A stretch of DNA of 41,775 nt, from NCBI GenBank assembly GCA_015055665.1, contig SVHX01000014.1:1-41775 (forward strand), in the 5' to 3' direction. Position 1 is the stretch's first letter. Each line of letters begins with the position of its first letter. The notes beneath the pieces are model-generated. The model worked only from the letters and a program-made list of their open reading frames with translations, was not told the DNA's origin and did no database searches. The translations under genes were made by a program, and so were the position numbers. This stretch comes from Clostridiales bacterium (GTDB taxonomy: Bacteria; Bacillota; Clostridia; Christensenellales; UBA1242). Of the stretch, positions 16,747-25,470 are shown one piece after another.

Positions 16747-18096
16747 ATGAGTAATATTGTTGCCATATCGACAGCTGTTGGTAATGGTGGTATTAGTATA
16801 ATCCGTATGTCTGGTGATAGTGTCTGTGGTATTGCAGACAGAGTTTTTTCTTGCGGTGAGCTAGTTCCTTCTATGTTTGAGCCAAGGAAGATGTATCTAG
16901 GTAAACTTAAGTTTGGTGATATCGCTGATAAGTGTATGTGTGTTTATTTCAAATCTCCTAAGTCGTATACGGGTGAAGACCTTATTGAGTTTCATTGTCA
17001 TGGTGGTGTTACTCTAACTAATAAATTATTTGAAGCTCTTGTGTCGTTAGGATGTGAGCCTGCTGGTAAGGGCGAGTTTAGTAAGCGTGCGTTTGTTAAT
17101 GGCAAGATTAGTCTTGATGAGGCTGAGGGTATTATAGATATGATTAATGCAGATAGCGAGAGTGCGTTGCGTGCGTCTTATAATCTTATGGATGGAGGAT
17201 TGCATAGAGAAGTATCTAGTATGCAATATGTGTTAACTGAGGAACTTGCCAAACTTGAAGTGACTCTTGATTATCCCGAGGAAGATCTTGAGGAGGAAAC
17301 TCGTGATAATATTGCCAAAGTTTTATATCGTGTGAAAGATAATATTGATAGACTGCTCTCTACCGTTAAACTTGGTAGGCGAATCAAAGACGGTGTAAGA
17401 GTGCTTATATATGGAAGAACTAATGCTGGTAAGTCTAGTCTGCTTAATGCAATGCTTGGATACGATAGGGCAATTGTTACTGATGTCCAGGGTACGACTC
17501 GCGATACATTAGAAGAGATGTATGAGTACAATGGATACAAGTTCGTGCTTATCGATAGTGCTGGTATTAGAGAATCTAGTGATATTGTAGAATCGATTGG
17601 TATAGATAAGGCTCGCAAATCGCTAGATTCAGCCGATATTGTTCTGTATATTGTTGATGGTGGTGTGCAGTTAAGTAATGAAGATTATGACATTATTGGC
17701 ACTTTAAAAAACAAAAAAACAATACTTATTGTCAATAAGTGCGATAACAATGTTGTTGTAGATACTAATGAGTTGCCATTTGATACTGTTGTTAAGATAT
17801 CTGCTAAGACTGGTCTTGGTGTGGATAATCTTAAGGAAATGCTATACAATTCTGTTGTTGATAATGGTGTAGAAAATGGCGTTGTTATTACTAATATTAG
17901 ACACGCTGATGCTCTTAAGAAAGCAAGAAATGCAATCGGTAATAGTATTGCTAGCGTAGAGAATTTTGATATAACTCTAGACCTTGTGTCGATAGACATT
18001 AAGTCTGTATGGATGGCACTTGGCGAGATTACTGGAAACAGTGATAATGAGAGAATAATAGATGACATATTTGCTAAATTCTGTGTTGGCAAGTAG
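16747..18096 (+). CDS. mnmE: tRNA modification GTPase MnmE
   Basis: With MnmG it makes the 5-carboxymethylaminomethyl modification on wobble uridine of certain tRNAs. Residues 1 to about 118 are the formyl-tetrahydrofolate-binding domain (STAVGNGGISIIRMSG; SYTGEDLIEFHCHGG). A helical domain follows, interrupted by a Ras-like G domain: GRTNAGKSS (P-loop), DVQGTTRDT (G2), DSAG (G3), NKCD (G4). The C-terminal FCVGK carries the conserved cysteine. GGGAGG at 16736-16741 fits ATG 16747 (spacing 5) better than the GTG three bases earlier. The 449-residue length is normal. It is followed 43 bases later by its partner mnmG, probably in one operon. Confidence 0.97.
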   Translation: MSNIVAISTAVGNGGISIIRMSGDSVCGIADRVFSCGELVPSMFEPRKMYLGKLKFGDIADKCMCVYFKSPKSYTGEDLIEFHCHGGVTLTNKLFEALVSLGCEPAGKGEFSKRAFVNGKISLDEAEGIIDMINADSESALRASYNLMDGGLHREVSSMQYVLTEELAKLEVTLDYPEEDLEEETRDNIAKVLYRVKDNIDRLLSTVKLGRRIKDGVRVLIYGRTNAGKSSLLNAMLGYDRAIVTDVQGTTRDTLEEMYEYNGYKFVLIDSAGIRESSDIVESIGIDKARKSLDSADIVLYIVDGGVQLSNEDYDIIGTLKNKKTILIVNKCDNNVVVDTNELPFDTVVKISAKTGLGVDNLKEMLYNSVVDNGVENGVVITNIRHADALKKARNAIGNSIASVENFDITLDLVSIDIKSVWMALGEITGNSDNERIIDDIFAKFCVGK

Positions 18097-18139
18097 TAGA
18101 AATCTATTAATTATAATTATATATAATGGAGAAAATTAA

Positions 18140-20005
18140 ATGATTAATAAAACTTATGATGCGGTGGTTGTTGGCTCTGGTCATGCTGGATGTGAGGCTG
18201 CTCTTGCACTTGCACGTATGGGCAAGGAAACGTTGTTATTAACGCTTAACCTAGATAGTATTGCGTTTCTTGCGTGTAATCCTAGTATTGGCGGTACTGC
18301 TAAGGGGCATTTAGTTTGTGAAATAGATGCTCTTGGTGGTCAGATGGGTATTAATGCTGATAAGGCTACAATTCAGAGGCGTATGCTTAATAGTTCTAAA
18401 GGTTATGCTGTACAAAGTCTAAGAGTTCAGGCTGATAAGAATAAATATCATGCTTATATGAAGGATACATTAGAATCTCAAGAACACTTGTATATTAGGC
18501 AAGGCGAAGCTAGTGATATAGTTGTGGTTGATGGCAAAGTTGTAGCTGTTAAGACTAAGCAGGGTGCGACATATAATTGTAAGACGGCTATTATTTGCTC
18601 GGGTGTTTATCTTAGCAGTAAGATAATTGTTGGTGAATATGTCAATGATGTTGGGCCTAATGGCTTTGCTAATGCTACAGATTTGTCCGACAGTCTTCGA
18701 AGGTTGGGATTTGAGTTAAGAAGATTTAAGACGGGAACTCCTGCGCGTGTTCAAGGTAGAACGATTGATTATAGCGAACTTGAGGTTCAGAAGGGTGAGG
18801 ATGATATTCAGACATTCTCCACAATGACTGATCAAAAACCTCGCAATATAGCCGATTGTTATCTGACATATACTAATTCTGATACTCACAAAATTATACT
18901 TGACAATCTTGACAAAGCGCCTATGTATAATGGTGTTATTGAGAGTGCTGGTCCAAGGTATTGTCCTAGTATCGAGAGTAAGGTTGTTAGATTTTCTGAT
19001 AAAGATAGACATCAATTGTTTTTAGAGCCAGAGGGGCTTGATACAGATGAGGTATATATTCAAGGTTTTAGTACTAGTATGCCTATAGATCTTCAAGAAC
19101 AAATGATTCATAGTCTTAAAGGTCTAGAAAATGCTCATGTTATGAGAGATGCTTATGCAATCGAATATGATTGTATTGATGCAACAACATTATATCCAAC
19201 ATTAGAGAGCAAAGATATTGAAGGATTGTATTTTGCTGGTCAAATCAATGGTACTAGTGGTTATGAGGAAGCGGGTGCTCAAGGACTTGTCGCAGGTATT
19301 AATGCGGCGTTGAAGATTGATGGCAAAGAGCCTCTTATTCTTAAACGTAGCGAGTCGTATATTGGCGTGCTGATTGATGATATTGTAACTAAACATACTG
19401 ACGAGCCTTATCGCATGATGACTAGTAGGGCTGAATATCGCTTAACATTAAGACAAGACAATGCTGACATAAGATTAACAGAAATTGGCAAAAAGTGCGG
19501 ACTTGTTGACAATAATAGGTACGAAATGTATCTAAATCACTTACAACAAATTGAAGAGTTGGACTCTGTTCTTGATAAAATTGTATCGCCAAAGGTAGCA
19601 AAAGAACTATTTGATAGAGTTGGTGAAGTGCTTAATATTAATGCTGGTGTTAGCTATAAGGATTGCTTAAAGCGAGCAAAAATAACAGCTGAAATATTGC
19701 AAGAATTCTTTAATGATGACTTAGGTAAATATAGTATAAGGGCACTTAAGGCAATTGAAATTAATCTTAAATATAGTGGGTATCTTAAGCGACAAGAAGT
19801 GCAGATTAATCAAGCTCGAAAGTATGAGGATATTGCTCTTGGTGCTGATATTGATTATAATGCTATCAAGGGTCTAAGGCTTGAGGCTAGGCAGAAGTTA
19901 AGTGAGATTAAGCCTCTTAATATGGCTCAGGCATCCAGAATTAGTGGTGTTAGTCCTGCAGATATATCTGTATTATCTGTATATCTAAAGATGAATAGAA
20001 AATAA
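18140..20005 (+). CDS. mnmG: tRNA uridine-5-carboxymethylaminomethyl modification enzyme MnmG
   Basis: An FAD- and NADH-dependent partner of MnmE (older name GidA), 621 residues. The N-terminal Rossmann motif is VVVGSGHAGCEAALA (about residues 6-20). Family signatures CNPSIGGTAKGHLV (about 50-63) and FKTGTPARV are present, as is GQINGTSGYEEAGAQG in the second FAD-binding segment. The C-terminal helical domain that contacts MnmE is complete and ends in LSVYLKMNRK. GGAG at 18128 precedes the ATG. A terminator follows at 20055-20083, so mnmE-mnmG is a closed unit and the downstream parS gap and rsmG are transcribed separately. Confidence 0.97.
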   Translation: MINKTYDAVVVGSGHAGCEAALALARMGKETLLLTLNLDSIAFLACNPSIGGTAKGHLVCEIDALGGQMGINADKATIQRRMLNSSKGYAVQSLRVQADKNKYHAYMKDTLESQEHLYIRQGEASDIVVVDGKVVAVKTKQGATYNCKTAIICSGVYLSSKIIVGEYVNDVGPNGFANATDLSDSLRRLGFELRRFKTGTPARVQGRTIDYSELEVQKGEDDIQTFSTMTDQKPRNIADCYLTYTNSDTHKIILDNLDKAPMYNGVIESAGPRYCPSIESKVVRFSDKDRHQLFLEPEGLDTDEVYIQGFSTSMPIDLQEQMIHSLKGLENAHVMRDAYAIEYDCIDATTLYPTLESKDIEGLYFAGQINGTSGYEEAGAQGLVAGINAALKIDGKEPLILKRSESYIGVLIDDIVTKHTDEPYRMMTSRAEYRLTLRQDNADIRLTEIGKKCGLVDNNRYEMYLNHLQQIEELDSVLDKIVSPKVAKELFDRVGEVLNINAGVSYKDCLKRAKITAEILQEFFNDDLGKYSIRALKAIEINLKYSGYLKRQEVQINQARKYEDIALGADIDYNAIKGLRLEARQKLSEIKPLNMAQASRISGVSPADISVLSVYLKMNRK

Positions 20006-20054
20006 TGGTATAAAGTGCATATATTATTAATATTTCAGATGTGTAACGGATTGA

Positions 20055-20083
20055 GGTTGTTTTTTAGTAAAACAGCCTTTTTT
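20055..20083 (+). terminator. Terminator of mnmE-mnmG
   Basis: GGTTGTTTT/AAAACAGCC (one G-T pair) with loop TTAGT is followed by T6, 50 bases past the mnmG stop. Confidence 0.85.
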
Positions 20084-20768
20084 CTTGCTTTTTTGTTATT
20101 TTTATAATGTTTATATTGTTTTGTCTGCAATGTTTTGTGTGTTTTCTTATATTGATATATATATATTATTGATAAAACATATTGTAGTATAATATATTAT
20201 TATTTTTTTTGTGTATTGTGCTTATATATAGTTAATATTGTGTTGTTCGTTACTGCTTAAGTATAAGGAATACGTATTACATTATTTTATATATTGTATT
20301 ATTGCATCATATATTGTATATATATTGTATATATAGTTTATATATTATATATATACTATAAATTATTTGTTAATATTTTGTTTTATTTGTGTTTTGTAGT
20401 TGTAATATTGTACGGTGTTTATTTTAGATTATTAAATATTGTAATTTGTTATATCGTTCTATAGTTAATATTAATCCTTGTTTGCAAAAATATTGGTTGT
20501 TTTCTGGATTTTTATTGTTGGTTTTTATATGAATTAATTCTATTATGCTTATTTATTATCTTTTAACCCTTAATTAATCGTTATTACTATACTGATGTTT
20601 GTTTGATGTTTTAGATTATGTATGTAAATATAATTATATATATTGTTTTTGATATATACGTATTTTTATTTGCTTTGTATTTTAATTTATTTATTAAATA
20701 TTGTGTTAATATTGCTTATTTTTATTGAGTTTTGTGCTAAAGTTAATGTTTTACAAGTTTTTTAGATT
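20084..20768. other. AT-rich non-coding stretch, possible unwinding region
   Basis: About 690 bases without a credible ORF. The core 20150-20360 is almost entirely A/T, with repeated TATATTG and TATATA runs. It adjoins the parS cluster. I found no convincing DnaA boxes (TTATCCACA), so an origin role is only a suggestion from position and composition. Confidence 0.4.
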
Positions 20769-20777
20769 ATTACAAAT

Positions 20778-20793
20778 TGTTTCACGTGAAACA
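20778..20793. promoter_or_regulatory. parS: parS site 1 (perfect)
   Basis: An exact 16-bp parS at the centre of a 34-bp perfect palindrome (20769-20802), the longest symmetry of the six. Confidence 0.95.
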
Positions 20794-20881
20794 ATTTGTA
20801 ATGTATAGTGTTTAATTTTTATTCAAAACCATGAGAATTATGTATCAAATAATATATTATGGTATTGTGTTTTATTTAAAA

Positions 20882-20897
20882 TGTTTCACGTGAAACA
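20882..20897. promoter_or_regulatory. parS: parS site 2 (perfect)
   Basis: An exact 16-bp parS inside a 26-bp palindrome (20877-20902). Confidence 0.95.
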
Positions 20898-20998
20898 TTT
20901 TAGTGTGTTTGTAAGATTATGTTTGTTAAAACTATTTGTTTAAATTATAAATACACGTTATATATTATTATTGTAGATGTCTTAGTACTTTTTGAGTA

Positions 20999-21014
20999 TG
21001 TTTCATATGAAACA
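20999..21014. promoter_or_regulatory. parS-like site 3 (CATATG core)
   Basis: TGTTTCATATGAAACA: the arms match parS but the central CACGTG is CATATG, a symmetric double change. The site stays palindromic, which suggests selection or conversion rather than random decay. ParB affinity is probably reduced. Confidence 0.7.
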
Positions 21015-21085
21015 TAATAAATATAATGTAAATCCTAGATGATATATATATATTGACGTTTAATGTTGTGTTATAACAAAGTAAT

Positions 21086-21101
21086 TGTTTCACGTGAAAC
21101 A
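21086..21101. promoter_or_regulatory. parS: parS site 4 (perfect)
   Basis: An exact 16-bp parS inside a 24-bp palindrome (21082-21105). Confidence 0.95.
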
Positions 21102-21211
21102 ATTATATTTTTATTCGATAATAATTATCTTATAGTGTTTCTGATAGTATTTCGTTTTAGTTTTATCAAAAATCTTTTAAATATATAGTTTTTTAAGTGT
21201 GTAATGGTAAA

Positions 21212-21227
21212 TGTTTCACGTGAAACA
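21212..21227. promoter_or_regulatory. parS: parS site 5 (perfect)
   Basis: An exact 16-bp parS with 2 bp of extra symmetry on each side. Confidence 0.95.
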
Positions 21228-21257
21228 TTGATTTGTATTAACTTGTTCAAGACTAAA

Positions 21258-21273
21258 TGTTTCATGTGAAACA
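21258..21273. promoter_or_regulatory. parS: parS-like site 6 (one mismatch)
   Basis: TGTTTCATGTGAAACA, one transition from the consensus in the central CACGTG. It is only 46 bp from site 5. Confidence 0.8.
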
Positions 21274-21381
21274 ATTATAGGATAAGTGTGTAAAACGTTT
21301 ATTTTATATTAATTTTACTTAAAAAGTGCATAAATCCATGGAATTTGTTGTGATTTTATTAAAAAAGTTATAAATATCGCT

Positions 21382-21410
21382 TTTAGATAAATAGTTCTTT
21401 GTGTTAAAAT
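21382..21410 (+). promoter_or_regulatory. Promoter for rsmG (and parAB)
   Basis: TTTAGA, a 17-base spacer and TAAAAT preceded by TGT (extended -10) lie 31 bases upstream of the rsmG start. Confidence 0.55.
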
Positions 21411-21441
21411 AAAAATAAGTTAATACTAACTTGAGGTTGAA

Positions 21442-22149
21442 ATGAAGGAGAAAATAGCTAAAGTATTACAAAATGATTATTCTTTATTGAATTCTGATGA
21501 AGATGTTGCAAAATTGAATTGTTTTGTCGAAATGATGCTTAAATATAACGAAACACATAATCTAACATCTATAACAGACGAAGAAGATGTTGTTTATAAG
21601 CATTTGCTTGATAGTGTTATTCCGAAAGAATTGTTTAATGACAATGCTAAAGTATTAGATATAGGGTGTGGTGCAGGTTTTCCAAGTGTTCCGCTTGCGA
21701 TAATTAAACCTAAAACAAACTTTGTTGCTCTTGACAGTGTGAGAAAGAAGGTTGATTTTGTAGAAAGTGTGAAAAATGAGTTAAATCTAGATAATTTAAC
21801 GACAGTTCATGCTAGAATTGAGGATTTTGCAAGACTGGGTGCTGAAAGAGAACAGTATGATATTGTAATATCGCGAGCAGTTGCAGCATTAAATATTGTT
21901 CTTGAATACTCTGCTCCTATGCTACGAAACGGCGGGCTGATATATGCATATAAAGGTATAGGCTATGAAGAAGAGATAAAAAAAGCACAAAACGCACTAA
22001 AAATTCTTGATTGTGAAGTTGTTGATGTTAAGGAGTATGATATAAACGAGATTGATACTAAACGATATGTTGTTGTAATCCGTAAAAAATCTAAGATATC
22101 CACAAAATATCCTCGGATTCAGAATAAACCACGAAAACAACCTTTGTAA
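21442..22149 (+). CDS. rsmG: 16S rRNA (guanine-N7) methyltransferase RsmG
   Basis: Methylates G527 (E. coli numbering) of 16S rRNA with S-adenosylmethionine; older name GidB. The protein has 235 residues, a normal length. It carries the SAM-binding motif VLDIGCGAGFPSVPLAI (about residues 70-86), the preceding NLTSITDEEDVVYKHLLDS segment typical of RsmG, and SRAVAALNIVLEY in the catalytic fold. The C-terminus has a basic tail. The ribosome binding site is GAGG, 6 bases from the ATG. It stands in the classic rsmG-parA-parB order, 81 bases before parA, but is cut off from mnmG by the parS cluster. Confidence 0.96.
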   Translation: MKEKIAKVLQNDYSLLNSDEDVAKLNCFVEMMLKYNETHNLTSITDEEDVVYKHLLDSVIPKELFNDNAKVLDIGCGAGFPSVPLAIIKPKTNFVALDSVRKKVDFVESVKNELNLDNLTTVHARIEDFARLGAEREQYDIVISRAVAALNIVLEYSAPMLRNGGLIYAYKGIGYEEEIKKAQNALKILDCEVVDVKEYDINEIDTKRYVVVIRKKSKISTKYPRIQNKPRKQPL

Positions 22150-22230
22150 CAAGTATTAATATGTAAAAAGTGTAAAAATCAATGCTAAAATGATAAAATA
22201 TAATAAAAAATATTAAAAATAGGGGGAAAT

Positions 22231-23013
22231 ATGGGTAAAATTGTAGCATTTTTAAATCAAAAAGGAGGAGTTGGTAAGACTACGACGTGTGTTAACATGG
22301 CATCATATCTTGCAGAAATGGGCAAAAAAGTATTGTTGCTTGATATAGATGCTCAAGGTAATGCTAGTAGTAGTGTTGGTATCGAGAAAAATAGCAAATT
22401 CAAGACTATATATGATGTAATTGTTGATGATAATACTATGGAAGAGGTGATTGTATCAACTAAATACAATAATCTTGATGTTGTTCCTGCTAATGAAGAT
22501 CTAGCCGGTGCAGAGGTAGAACTTGTTCAGATGAATAATAGAGAAAAGGTTGTCAGAAAGATTGTTCATAGTGTGAAAGATAAATACGACTATATATGCA
22601 TAGATTGTCCACCTTCACTAGGGCTTATAACAGTTAATGCTTTAACTGCGTGTGATAGTGTTCTTATACCTATTCAATGTGAGTACTTTGCACTAGAAGG
22701 TCTTAGTCAGTTAATGTATACTATTAAGCTTGTTAAGAAGCATCTTAATGAAAATATTGATGTCGAAGGTGTTGTCTTAACTATGAAAGATAATCGCAGC
22801 AATCTAGGTCAGCAAGTTGCTCAAGATATTGTTAAGTACTTTGGTAAAAAAGTGTACGAAACAGTAATTCCTAGGAATATACGTCTTGCAGAAGCTCCAA
22901 GCTTTGGAGAACCAATTAATGTTTATGATGCAAGATGTGTGGGTGCTGTAGCATATAAATCACTTACTATGGAATTTTTAAAAAATAATGCAGACAAGCC
23001 AAATAATGCCTAA
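22231..23013 (+). CDS. parA: Chromosome-partitioning ATPase ParA (Soj)
   Basis: A 260-residue P-loop ATPase of the ParA/MinD family that binds DNA in its ATP state and, with ParB-parS, places newly replicated origins. The deviant Walker A QKGGVGKTT (residues 10-18) with its signature lysine is intact, as are Walker A' LLLDIDAQGN and Walker B YDYICIDCPPSLG. There is no N-terminal helix-turn-helix, so this is the short chromosomal Soj type rather than a plasmid autorepressor. AGGGGGA precedes the ATG by 5 bases. It is followed by parB after 160 bases. Confidence 0.96.
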   Translation: MGKIVAFLNQKGGVGKTTTCVNMASYLAEMGKKVLLLDIDAQGNASSSVGIEKNSKFKTIYDVIVDDNTMEEVIVSTKYNNLDVVPANEDLAGAEVELVQMNNREKVVRKIVHSVKDKYDYICIDCPPSLGLITVNALTACDSVLIPIQCEYFALEGLSQLMYTIKLVKKHLNENIDVEGVVLTMKDNRSNLGQQVAQDIVKYFGKKVYETVIPRNIRLAEAPSFGEPINVYDARCVGAVAYKSLTMEFLKNNADKPNNA

Positions 23014-23173
23014 AATACACGATTTTCATGTGTTGTGTTACTAAAAAAATAAACTAAATCAAAAACAATACAGTTATAAAAATATAACAAGGCATTATAA
23101 TATATTTATATTATTTAACAACTTTATATAAAAAAATAAACAATAATAAATAAAGATAATTAAGGAGAAAAAT

Positions 23174-24079
23174 ATGGCAAGCAAAGGATTAGGAAGAGGA
23201 TTAGGCTCGTTACTAGGAATACTTGATGATGAAGAAGAGGTTGTTAAGGCAAAACCTGTTGCCAAGAAAGAGCCTCCTAAGAAGGTAGAAATTCCTGAAG
23301 GGGAAGTAGTTGAGGAAATCGCTATAGGATTGATAGATAACAATCCGGATCAGCCACGTAAAAACTTTGACCCAACTGCACTTAGCGAACTTGCTCAAAG
23401 TATTAAGCTTTATGGTGTAATACAACCAATTCTTGTTACTCGCAAAGGCGATAGATATATGATCGTTGCGGGTGAAAGAAGATTTAGGGCAACAAAACTT
23501 GCAGAGAAGAAGAGTATTCCTGCTATTGTGAAAGACTTTACAGAATCTCAAGTTAAGGAGATTGCTCTACTTGAGAATATCCAACGTCAAGATCTTAACC
23601 CAATCGAAACTGCAAGAGCAATGAAGGAACTTATGGATTCGTATAATTGGACACAAGAAGCATTGGCGGATAGGTTAGGTAAGAGCCGTCCAGGAGTAGC
23701 AAATACTCTTAGATTACTTTCGTTGTGTCCAGAAGTTATAGATCTAATCGAGAAGGGTAAGCTATCTGCTGGACATGCTAGATCGCTAGTTGTTGTAACC
23801 AACCCTGAAGTTCAATTAAAACTTGCTAATCAAGTAGTCAATAGTAAACTAACTGTTAGAGATATGGAAAATGCAGTTAAGGAAGTTAGCAAAGAAAATC
23901 GTAAGTCTATGCCTAAAGCAAAACCTGAGATGTCTATGGAGATGAGAGAATTTAAGAATAATCTTGAGCACAAATTCTCCACAAAAATCGAGATTAAAGG
24001 TACAGAGAAAAAGGGAAAGATAATTATCAACTACTACAACGCTGATGACCTTGATCGTATATACGAGATACTTAATTAG
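23174..24079 (+). CDS. parB: Chromosome-partitioning protein ParB (Spo0J)
   Basis: A 301-residue CTP-dependent clamp that loads at parS. The N-terminal KGLGRGLGSLL segment matches the ParA-stimulating peptide of the family. The CTP-binding ParB/Srx domain (about residues 45-145) has NPDQPRKNF and the GERRFRA box. The helix-turn-helix region (about 150-215) has TQEALADRLGKSRPGVANTLRLL. The C-terminal dimer domain ends in YEILN. GGAG precedes the ATG by 8 bases. Its binding sites are the parS cluster at 20769-21273. A 123-base gap separates it from recF. Confidence 0.96.
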   Translation: MASKGLGRGLGSLLGILDDEEEVVKAKPVAKKEPPKKVEIPEGEVVEEIAIGLIDNNPDQPRKNFDPTALSELAQSIKLYGVIQPILVTRKGDRYMIVAGERRFRATKLAEKKSIPAIVKDFTESQVKEIALLENIQRQDLNPIETARAMKELMDSYNWTQEALADRLGKSRPGVANTLRLLSLCPEVIDLIEKGKLSAGHARSLVVVTNPEVQLKLANQVVNSKLTVRDMENAVKEVSKENRKSMPKAKPEMSMEMREFKNNLEHKFSTKIEIKGTEKKGKIIINYYNADDLDRIYEILN

Positions 24080-24202
24080 TAATTAAAATATCTTCAAATC
24101 ACAGCAAAACTAAGTAAAAAACACGCATTTTTATTGAAAAATTGGCTTAATCAAGCAAAAATAAAAACTTATATTGTTATACAAATATAACTTTAATACA
24201 AA

Positions 24203-25294
24203 ATGAAAATAGAAACAATCGAACTAAAAAACTATCGCAATTACGATAGCCTCGAGGTTGCTCTTGGGGATAAATTAAACGTAATAGTTGGCAAAAACGC
24301 TCAAGGAAAAACAAATCTCCTTGAGTCGGTTTTTCTATGTGCGATAGGGCGTAGTCCAAGGTTGCACAAAGATAAAGACCTTATTAATTGGGATAAAGAT
24401 TTCTCCAAAGTGAAGGTGCGTGTAAACAGACACATAGGATCTGCAGACATTGAATTGTATCTATTCCGTAATCAGAACAAAGCAATTAAGATTAATGGCA
24501 TTGGTATCAAAAAAATTGGACAATTATTTGGTAACCTTAATGCAATATACTTTAGTCCAGATGAGCTTAAGCTTATCAAAGAGAGTCCTGACGAGAGGCG
24601 AAAATTCATGGATATTGATCTTTGTCAATTTGACAAGAATTACTTTTATGATCTTGCAAATTACAACAAAGTATTGCAACAGAGGAATAAGCTGCTTAAA
24701 AATTCTAACGAATCTGCCCTCAAAGAAACTATAAGTATCTGGAACGAGCAACTTGCAATATCGGGTGCAAAGATTATTCTTGCTAGATGTGCACTTATTG
24801 AGAAATTGAAAGTTCATGCTGGTAAAATTCATGCGTACCTAACATCAGACAAAGAAGAATTAAAGTTATCTTACCAAGGGATTGTTGGAGATAATGTTGC
24901 AGAATTACAGTCGTTGTTACTTAAGAAATATTCCGAAACTTTAGACAAAGACATACATCTTGGCTATACAACAGTAGGTCCTCATAGAGATGATATTAAG
25001 ATAGAGAGTAATGGGATTGATCTGCGAACATTTGGTAGCCAAGGTCAACAAAGAACAGGTGCGTTGTCGCTTAAGCTTGCCGAGCTAGAAGTGTTTAAGG
25101 ATAACATAGGTGAATATCCAGTGTTATTGCTTGATGATGTTCTATCCGAACTTGACGAAACAAGGCAAAGCAAACTACTAGAATTCGTATCCAGTGTACA
25201 AACGCTTATTACCTGTACCGATTATAACATTAACATCCCCCATAAGAAATTTGTTATTGAAGGTGGAAATATCAAATCTATCGAAGATATTTAA
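24203..25294 (+). CDS. recF: DNA replication/repair protein RecF
   Basis: A 363-residue SMC-like ATPase that loads RecA at single-strand gaps. It has Walker A VGKNAQGKTNLLE (about residues 29-41), signature FGSQGQQRTGALSLKLAE, Walker B YPVLLLDDVLSELD and D-loop sequence. Other family landmarks are YFSPDELKLIKESPDERR and TVGPHRDDI. Length is typical. No ribosome binding site is obvious; the 5' side is only A/T-rich. RecF normally sits next to dnaA-dnaN. Here it follows parB directly and neither dnaN nor gyrB is beside it, so the origin region has been rearranged. A strong terminator follows at 25428. Confidence 0.95.
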   Translation: MKIETIELKNYRNYDSLEVALGDKLNVIVGKNAQGKTNLLESVFLCAIGRSPRLHKDKDLINWDKDFSKVKVRVNRHIGSADIELYLFRNQNKAIKINGIGIKKIGQLFGNLNAIYFSPDELKLIKESPDERRKFMDIDLCQFDKNYFYDLANYNKVLQQRNKLLKNSNESALKETISIWNEQLAISGAKIILARCALIEKLKVHAGKIHAYLTSDKEELKLSYQGIVGDNVAELQSLLLKKYSETLDKDIHLGYTTVGPHRDDIKIESNGIDLRTFGSQGQQRTGALSLKLAELEVFKDNIGEYPVLLLDDVLSELDETRQSKLLEFVSSVQTLITCTDYNINIPHKKFVIEGGNIKSIEDI

Positions 25295-25427
25295 GTTGTG
25301 TTTTAATAACAATTGTACACGCAAAAATAAATTTATGAAAGTGAAAGAACTGCAAAATTACAATATTTACAAATTGGTAAAAGTCATCAATTAAAGCCAT
25401 AATCTTCTTAAGATTTATAAAATAAAA

Positions 25428-25465
25428 GCACATAACTAAATCAATTGTTATGTGCCTTTTTATTT
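25428..25465. terminator. Bidirectional terminator after recF
   Basis: GCACATAAC/GTTATGTGC, a perfect 9-bp stem, has T5 on the plus side and a T-rich run on the minus side. It serves recF and the convergent gene at 25471. Confidence 0.88.
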
Positions 25466-25470
25466 TGTTT

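Larger units (their letters stand above)
20769..21273. promoter_or_regulatory. parS: Cluster of six parS / parS-like sites
   Basis: Four perfect copies of the 16-bp ParB site TGTTTCACGTGAAACA and two variants lie within about 500 bases. Centre-to-centre spacings are roughly 104, 117, 87, 126 and 46 bases. ParB (gene at 23174) should load here, spread as a CTP-dependent clamp, and interact with ParA. The cluster fills the gap between mnmG and rsmG and precedes its cognate parAB genes by about 1 kb. Confidence 0.93.

Noticed and set aside
20006..21441. CRISPR-like array from repeated palindromes
   Set aside because: The repeats are 16-bp parS palindromes with unequal spacing and long AT-rich gaps; no uniform repeats or spacers and no cas genes.
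20084..21441. Defined replication origin (oriC)
   Set aside because: No cluster of TTATCCACA-like DnaA boxes was found and dnaA is absent; only composition and neighbours suggest it.
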